64,000 bases of DNA from Heterocephalus glaber. Taxonomy: Eukaryota; Chordata; Mammalia; Rodentia; Bathyergidae. The position numbers and the translations under genes are program-made. Where the stretch lies: assembly GCF_000247695.1 (NCBI RefSeq), contig NW_004624781.1, forward strand, positions 9,808,169 through 9,872,168. Reading direction: 5' to 3'. Positions 57,965 to 64,000 of this stretch are shown here, in pieces (position 1 is the stretch's first letter; the number at the start of each line of letters is the position of its first letter). The notes beneath the pieces are model-generated. The model did no database searches. It was not told where the DNA came from and saw only the letters and a list, made by a program, of their open reading frames with translations.

Positions 57965-58018
57965 CCTATGAACATCCTCATTTTCAAAGCCGGGTTGCCT
58001 GGGTGCTAAGAGCCAGCA
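57965..58018 (+). repeat. 54-bp repeat, copy 1
   Basis: Matches 59746-59799 at 49 of 54 positions without gaps, same orientation, 1.78 kb apart. The family is not known to me. Confidence 0.8.
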
Positions 58019-58261
58019 CATTGATCAAGTAATTGGGATGGAAAAAAGATGCCTCTGGACTGTCTAATTCTAAAACCATTCTCCCTGGTGCTTCAAGATC
58101 TCAAGTAAAGCCTTCCTTTCTTTTCCCAGAGAATGGCCAGTTAGGCATTCTTTTGCCCCAAACCTGATGTCTTTATATACACTTCGTTCTTGTTTGGCCT
58201 GCTGTCAGTTAAGGAAATCGATCACTTTGTATGTAGGCCTTATTTCCAAAGTAAAAAAAGC
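58019..58261. other. Unassigned sequence
   Basis: Lies between the 54-bp repeat and the LTR. AT-rich, nothing else seen. Confidence 0.4.
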
Positions 58262-58717
58262 TTTCTGAGGTTTTGTAATGGCAGACTTACAGCACAGTGT
58301 GGCAGCTCTTAGTGGTATAGCAAGATCAGGCCAGGAAGAATTGAGAATGCACCCGGAGGTTGGAGGCAAGTGTACAGCTTTATTACGCCAGCGGACTTAT
58401 CAGGGATTTCTCCACAAAGAGATCAGCCGGAAGCTGGCAGTGAACAGGGTTTATATGGGTCAAGGGAAGAGGGGAGGGATACAGAAGCAAAGCATTTGTC
58501 ATCAGTTCACTGGCTGAGGAAGTTACATTTAGTTTACATGATTTGATAGAAAAGTACACTGGATACAGACACTTATGGAGAACAAAAGACAATGAAGGAG
58601 GGCATGTGTTATGGGGGGGGTGAGCTGGGAGTGGCTTTTTGTCAGTTGGGTCAGCTAGCTGCAGGAAAAACCTCCCCCCACCCCCAGAAATCATTTTCTG
58701 GCTCAGTTTAACAACTG
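58262..58717 (-). mobile_element. ERV solo LTR
   Basis: On the minus strand: TGTTAAACTGAGCCAG start near 58717, a U3 with a C-rich segment, TATA box CATATAAAC (plus 58448-58456), AATAAA (plus 58379-58384) about 70 bases further, then an R/U5-like end 'cttgcctccaacctcc...' to about 58262. The TATA/AATAAA spacing is typical of a short R. No viral genes adjoin it. The 3' end (TA/CA) is uncertain. Confidence 0.7.
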
Positions 58718-58839
58718 GAGAATAAAAACAAACAAACAAACAAAAATTTCCTCATCTATCTACTTAATCACTCACTCGTTCCAGGTTGGACATTGTAGAT
58801 GAGCACAGAGTCACCATGGTACCAAGAGTGGAACCGGAT

Positions 58840-59290
58840 GCTCACAAGTAGTATCATTCATCAACTCTTGATCATTTGGGAAGGCAGGGGGAGACATGCA
58901 GTAAAAAGAGCAAGGAGGGCTATGCATCCAAAGGAATACTAGGCAGTGCTAAAAAGAAAGAAGCTATCAAGGCATAGGAAAAACAAACGTGAAAACAATC
59001 AATCTGTGTGATTCCAACCACATATCATTCTGGAAAAGGTAACTCTATGGAGACAGTAAAAACAACAACAAATATAGAGGTTGGAGAAAGGGAAGGGAGA
59101 ATGAGCAGGAACCAGAGGACTCCTGGGGCATTGAGACTATTCCTATGGTGCATACTTGTCATTATACTGTATATTTGTCAAAATCCACAAAATTACAACA
59201 CCAAAAGTGAACTCTAATGGAAACAGGGGACTCTAGGTGATAATGATGCGTCAAAATAGGTTCAGCAATCGTAACAAAGGAACCACTCTG
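58840..59290 (+). mobile_element. L1 3' end (old)
   Basis: 'aaaggaatactaggcagtgc', 'acatatcattctggaaaagg', 'aactctatggagacagtaaa', 'aggttggagaaagg', 'gtatatttgtcaaaatccac', 'ctaggtgataatgatgcgtc', 'aaccactctggtgtgggatg' are collinear with the 3' UTR of an old sense L1. Confidence 0.85.
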
Positions 59291-60782
59291 GTGTGGGATG
59301 TTCATAACGGGAGAGGCTGGCTGTTGGGGCTTTTGTACTTAGCATTCAATTTTGTTGCCGCCTATGGGGCTTCCGCACTGCAAGGCAGAGCCCAGGGGAG
59401 AGATTTAGAGTGACTGGGTTGGTTTGGCCCTGGGAATCACAATGGTGGATCTGGGGTGAGGACCCCGATCCACACTGCTAGAACTGACCCTCAGAAGGCA
59501 TATATGCCCTACTGCCATTTTCTCTGCCACCATGACCTTGAACTCCAGGGGTCCTCCCCACTAGGACCTCAGGATGTGCTTCCATAGAGACATAATCCAA
59601 CCAAAGGACAAGAAGGGAGAATCTGACTTTCTGGAACAGTAAATCACCTGGGTTTTCCAACCAACAGAAACCCTGCCATCTATCTGTAAGGGAACTTTCT
59701 AGGTCTGCAGTTAGAAGTAGGGGCATCCAACTTAAGGGACACAGGCCTATGAACATCTTCGTTTTCAAAGCCTGGTTGCCTAGGTGCTGAGAGCCAGCAT
59801 CCTACAACCTAAAAGCGACATGAAGAAAGAACCACAGGGCACTGAGAAATTGCTTGTCAATTGGCAACCTCAGACAAGTATCACAAAGAACATGGGGTCC
59901 TGGGAGAGGATGCTTTGACTAAACAAGACCAAATGAGATACTCAGGTATATATAATGTAGAAATCAAGGACATTTGCTTTTTGATAAATAAGAACCTATT
60001 GCCATGTGGCCCTAATCAGCAGCTATTGTAACCTTCAAAATTCATCTTTTAAAGTAATTTCACCTCCCTACTTTTTCTTAGCATGTGAAATCTGGTCTCA
60101 TAAATTGTCAACTAGTATATTCTCCAGAAAGCTGAATCCCTCTTTTCTCTCCCTTATATGGCTTCATATACATATTCATTATTTTGTTCAAAACCAAAAC
60201 ATCTCCCAACAAACTGGATTTTTGTCACTGTAGCATCCTCTTCCTCTTGAGATACTGTGAGAATTAATTCTTCTCCTTATGTTCCCTCTCGCCCTTTCTC
60301 TGTCATTCCAAGTCCCCCTTTCTCTAAGCCTTCCGTCCCCCATTGTTTTTTCTATTCTTGCTCATCTCTGAATTTTCATGGGTCTCAGACGTTCCCTTGT
60401 TTACTACGACAACTCAGGGTGCCATGTTTTCTTTCAAATCCATTGCACACACGGCGCCATTAGACTGGGATGGAAGAACCTACATAGGGCTCTGTGCTGG
60501 GCCACTGAGGTCAGGGCTTCCCTGACCCTGTCCTCACTGTGCGAACATGCACACCTGAATGCTCTAACAGGCAGCTTTGAGGGCCTTTCACATGCCCACC
60601 CAGCTCACCTGCACACATATGTGGTCTCTGCTCAACTAAGAAAACCTCTGCGAAGGTGGCCTCCAGACCCACCCTTGCTGTGTCTCTGCACAGGATTTTC
60701 AGTGTGGAACATCCATCAGATGACTCAATCCCCACTAGTGCCAAAAAAAAAAAAAGTCAAATATATAAAAACTAAAACTATT
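59291..60782. other. Unassigned sequence
   Basis: Contains the second copy of the 54-bp repeat. The part from 60395 to 60560 retains a few CpGs. No gene or named repeat elsewhere. Confidence 0.4.
59746..59799 (+). repeat. 54-bp repeat, copy 2
   Basis: See copy 1 at 57965-58018. The five differences are all substitutions. Confidence 0.8.
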
Positions 60783-60872
60783 GTTTGTTGTTTGTTTTGG
60801 TACCAGCGATCGAACTCAGGACCTTGAGCTTGCAAGGCAGGCGCTGGAACCACTGAGCTAAATCCCTGGCCC
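60783..60872 (-). mobile_element. Young ID-type SINE
   Basis: Antisense unit with a TTGTTTG-type tail, 'ggtaccagcgatcgaactca', 'gagcttgcaaggcaggcgct', 'ccactgagctaaatccctgg', 'ccc'. A perfect 15-bp duplication AAAACTAAAACTATT lies at 60768-60782 and 60873-60887. Confidence 0.95.
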
Positions 60873-60910
60873 AAAACTAAAACTATTATAATGAAACTGC
60901 ATACACTTTT

Positions 60911-60988
60911 TTTTTTAACTGAGGATCGAACTCGGGACTTTGTGCTTCCGAGGCAGGCAGCGGAACCACTGAGCTAAATCCCCGGCCC
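60911..60988 (-). mobile_element. Young ID-type SINE
   Basis: T-rich tail, 'aactgaggatcgaactcggg', 'gcttccgaggcaggcagcgg', 'accactgagctaaatccccg', 'gccc'. Only 38 bases from the previous SINE and in the same orientation. Confidence 0.92.
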
Positions 60989-61786
60989 CTGACTTACACT
61001 TTTTGAACTTGTGATGGTGCAGAAGCCCTAACCACTCAATAGAAACTGTATTTAGAATGCTGACCTTCCCCCGGCAAGGGACATACAGTATGATGCTCAA
61101 CTGCAGGCTAACGTAATGTTCTGGGCATGTTTAAGGTGGCAAAGCTAAGCTGTGACGTCTCATGGGCTGCTGTACTCACAGCTTTTGTTACTTATGGCAT
61201 TTCAACCATTATGGGCAACCATAGCAAGTCCAGGGGCATCTGACTCCTCACTCAGCTTTGACAACGATCAACTCCTGGGCACTCTGGCTGCTCCAGACCT
61301 CTCCCCTGACTTCCTTCTCATGCCCTCAATGGAAATACCTTGAAGCAAATATCCCGTAGATTATGATTTAAATATGAATATTTTGTACAACTACTATTTT
61401 TAACCACAAAAAGCACAATGAAGTTGTTTTCAGTTACAAATAAAACTTAGATCCAATGCTTATCAAATAAAGTTGCAGGTATCAAGTTTTCTATGTTCCC
61501 TGGACACACACAGGAAGGCACAGAGGATGCAAGGCAGGCTCAGGGGGCCTGAGTGACAATTCTTGGTGGCATGGGAGCCAGCCAGGTGGCCTTAGGCAGG
61601 TTGCCTCTTTTCCCAGAAGAGGAAAGTAGGGCTCAGGGCTCCATGTTCCCACTCGCTTGCTTAGGCTCTCGCTTCCAAGGTTTTTCTCCTTTCCCTCCAC
61701 ACCTGTCATTCCCATTACTAGCACCAGCTTCTCTGGCCAGAGGAATTCAGTCCCGACTTGCTCTTTGTCAAAAGTAGAAAGTATAT
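60989..61786. other. Unassigned sequence
   Basis: No family recognised. Confidence 0.4.
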
Positions 61787-61880
61787 CCGGGGATTTAGCT
61801 CAGTGGTGCTGCCACCTGCCTCGCAAGTGCAAGGTCCCAAGTTCAATCCCCAGTACCCTCCAAAAAAAAAAAAAAAAAAA
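61787..61880 (+). mobile_element. Young ID-type SINE
   Basis: 'ccggggatttagctcagtgg', 'tgctgccacctgcctcgcaa', 'gttcaatccccagtacc', then an A-tail of about 22. 'agtagaaagtatat' on the left and 'agcagaaagtatat' on the right form the duplication. The GGG head is missing. Confidence 0.93.
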
Positions 61881-61896
61881 AAAGCAGAAAGTATAT

Positions 61897-63419
61897 ATAT
61901 AATTTTTTATCTTTTTTTTCCCTTCCAATCTCTTGAAATAAAAAGCAAAAGAACACATATGTCTTTGAGCTTGAGTCTACTGTACTTCCTGGTCTCTGTC
62001 CTTTGGAGAGCAGGGCACTTGCGTTCCCTCCCTGCTTCTTGGAGACCACCCACAGGACTCACCTGCTTAAAAAATAAAAACCACCTGTGCAGGTGGCTTG
62101 ACGTCTTTGGGGCTGTCCCCTCTAAGATAAGCCTAAAATCATTTAAAAATCTTTTTAGATCAAATCGTAATTCAAGTATAAAACTACTTAGGCAATTATG
62201 TAAAGAACTATGACAACTACCCACTGATTCTCTAGTTCTGTGCTGCTTTCTGTGCAGTCCCTCACCAGACACAGTTAGCAGGCACTGGAAAGGGAGTTAG
62301 TCCTACATAATTATCTGTGATCACCATAAAGTACACAGAGACTTCAACTACTTAGTATGGAAAATAATGCAGAATGGCTCACTAATGATCTTTGTTATAT
62401 TTTTCAATGTAAGTTGGAAAAATAAAATATATAAAAAGCAGCTTCACTTCTTTATGTGCCTATAGAGAATATCAAATTGTATGTGGTATTTCTAGGACAA
62501 TGGAAATTCACACTCCTGTTCACAACAGCATAAATATGCTCCATGTCAACTCAACATAAATATCATTATTTGAACGGAGCCCCAAAGCAAAATTTAATTC
62601 ACTTGAAATTCTTCACTGAACTATTTTGTATACTTCGCCAAATGGTTCTGGCCAATTCTCATTAAGATTTAAACATTTAAGTGTTCCAGTAAGACAATCA
62701 CAACTACCTTGAGCATAAAATATCACATAATCACCAGATAGACTCCTTTAGGGTGAGAGTCAAAATATTTAACAGCTGTGCTACTCAGGAAGCAATTCCC
62801 AATCCATATTTTTAAATCTCACAATCAGAATAAGATAAAATTACACCTGACTATTAGGATTTGGGATTCTAGGATTTCATTCTGCATAGCTAGGAAAATT
62901 TTCCAGGCCATAGTTTTATTCTAAGACAGGGAAGGCGGGCCATTCTCTGCAACCCGGGAGCCAGCTATGTACCTGCCTTCTATTAGTTTTTAGTGGATGA
63001 AATAATGAACATCCAGTTAAATTGTAGATTGAGCACTGATTCTCTTTTAAAGGTAAGTTACACAAATATTATTGCCTGAACTCTGAAGGTCAGCAGACTT
63101 TATGGTATCTCCCAATTATGTTTTCCTAATGGCTGGCAAGGATTAGAAAAATTGCACGGACTTTTTTAAAGTAGTGATTAGATGGAAATTCACAAACTAA
63201 GTAAAACCTTCACTGTTTAGCCTAGTGCCATCCAAAAGAGGGTCTGCCTGTACCGGTCTATGACTGGTCCCCAATGACACAAGTATAGACACTGAGAATA
63301 CATGTAAAATTGTAGAACAGTTTGACAAGCTGATTTACATGGGTCATATCTCATGTTTTTAAGTGGGCTTTTAGTTTATGTTTCTAAAAATAATTCACAT
63401 TTACTGACTGCTTCAAAAG
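61897..63419. other. AT-rich unassigned sequence
   Basis: Nothing recognised with confidence. Frames at 61907-62272 on both strands overlap each other and have no recognisable domain. Confidence 0.4.
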
Positions 63420-63832
63420 TTCACCAGCCCAAGCCCACTGCAGGCAGGCAGGTCTGCACACGCCCTATGGAGGTCGAGAATCACATGGAATATGCTGAAT
63501 CAGTCCCCGCCCTGGCAACAATCCACTGGACACCCCATCCCACCCCCGCTCCTCTGTACAGCCACCTGGTTCCACACTACAAAGACGCAGAGGTCACCGG
63601 ACCACCAGACCACTGTACTGAGTCCTGCCGTGGCTGGCCCAGAGGTAGGATCCCACTGCTCCTGGTCCAGAGGAAGGGGCCAACAGGTCACCATCCCTCC
63701 TGCTGTTCCCAGCCCATAGGAAAGGGCTTTTGGGCCACCATCCCTACCTCTGCTCCCGGCCCCTGTCCCACCTCTACCAGCTCAGAGGAGGTAATCCATG
63801 CAGGCACCAACAGCACCCCTCCTCCAGTCGAA
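63420..63832 (+). promoter_or_regulatory. L1 5' UTR / internal promoter region
   Basis: A GC-rich stretch, in sharp contrast with the AT-rich sequence to its left, ends directly at the L1 ORF1 start. It contains imperfect 47-base repeats: 'caccatccct' recurs at 63689 and 63736, with related 'gatcccactgctcctgg' before. L1 5' UTRs often carry such promoter repeats. The 5' limit of the element is not resolved here, and I assign it from the change in composition. Confidence 0.6.
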
Positions 63833-64000
63833 ATGAGTAAACACATAAATAAGTATCAAAACCAGACTTCCAGATCACCTACAGCAACCCCAAAGGGAAA
63901 TGACATGGAACACTCTGATACTCAACCACCTGGAACCACTGAACTGGCAACAAAAGGGGATCTGGAAAAAATGAAATCAGAAATAATTTCTCACATAACA
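63833..64000 (+). CDS. L1 ORF1 (N-terminal part, runs off window)
   Basis: An ATG at 63833 opens 56 uninterrupted codons to the window edge. The protein begins MSKHINKYQNQTSRS, then a T/P-rich stretch, then TELATKGDLEKMKSEIISHIT, which has the look of the start of the L1 ORF1 coiled coil (heptad-like L, M, I spacing). ORF1p is the RNA-binding chaperone of L1 that coats its RNA in the cytoplasm. The frame keeps no stop or frameshift over 168 bases and follows the L1 5' UTR, so this looks like the start of a near-full-length L1. The lack of a stop does not prove activity. The rest of ORF1 and ORF2 lie beyond this window. Confidence 0.8.
   Translation, partial: MSKHINKYQNQTSRSPTATPKGNDMEHSDTQPPGTTELATKGDLEKMKSEIISHIT

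Noticed and set aside
60378..60827. 149-codon plus-strand ORF
   Set aside because: Its end runs through an antisense ID SINE and an A-run, and no domain is recognised in the rest.
2026..61880. tRNA genes
   Set aside because: Box A and B motifs are present but belong to ID-type SINEs. The sequences lack a foldable anticodon arm and acceptor stem, end in A-tails and have target duplications.
61758..62213. 151-codon plus-strand ORF
   Set aside because: Begins in an ID SINE and runs through a long A-tail (a lysine run), so it is an artefact.
1..64000. CRISPR arrays, operons, bacterial-type promoters or phage
   Set aside because: The sequence is mammalian nuclear DNA with SINE, LINE and LTR repeats. 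No regularly spaced repeats with unique spacers were seen, and ORFs are short and overlapping.

Overview
The window looks like ordinary non-coding nuclear DNA from a placental mammal, most likely a rodent outside the mouse/rat group. It is AT-rich and CpG-poor. Nearly all recognisable content is interspersed repeats typical of mammals: MIR, L2, old L1, MaLR/MLT1 LTRs, a hAT-Charlie MITE, B1-like 7SL SINEs and, most tellingly, many tRNA-derived ID-type SINEs. The ID and B1 combination points to Rodentia. The young ID variant here has a box A with TAGCTCAGTGG and a GGTTCCGCYGCCTGCC stretch where the usual ID has GGTAGAGCGCTTGCC. I cannot name the species. A beaver- or kangaroo-rat-like lineage is a guess only. 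No bacterial features (operons, ribosome binding sites, CRISPR) are present.

Layout. 1-15 kb: sparse ancient repeats, MaLR LTRs (one nested inside an MLT1 at 7.3-8.0 kb), an ERV LTR and an L1 tail on the minus strand at 12-13.6 kb, and one candidate minus-strand coding exon at 4.06-4.40 kb. 15-23 kb: a block almost free of recognisable repeats, with a GC-box/AP-1 cluster near 18.7 kb and a CpG-retaining ORF near 20.8 kb. 23-30 kb: an MLT1, then a cluster of young ID SINEs, some inserted into an old L1. 30-41 kb: MIR, L2, MaLR, L1 3' ends, a MITE, and paired ID SINEs beside an LTR with a five-unit CCAAT-type repeat. 41-47 kb: a long minus-strand L1 3' portion and a second, plus-strand copy of the 12.3-kb LTR family. 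47-63 kb: mostly unique sequence with scattered SINEs, an octamer-containing AT-rich candidate enhancer at 56.2 kb, L2 pieces and an LTR at 58.3-58.7 kb. 63.4-64 kb: the 5' end of an apparently intact L1, whose ORF1 starts at 63833 and runs off the window.

No complete protein-coding gene is supported. The window may be intronic or intergenic. The most valuable signals are the lineage-specific ID burst (19 copies, 18 of them right of 25.7 kb, several with perfect 15-16 bp target duplications), the intact L1 start, two LTRs with internally duplicated promoter regions, and the candidate exon. I found no convincing novel multi-gene system.
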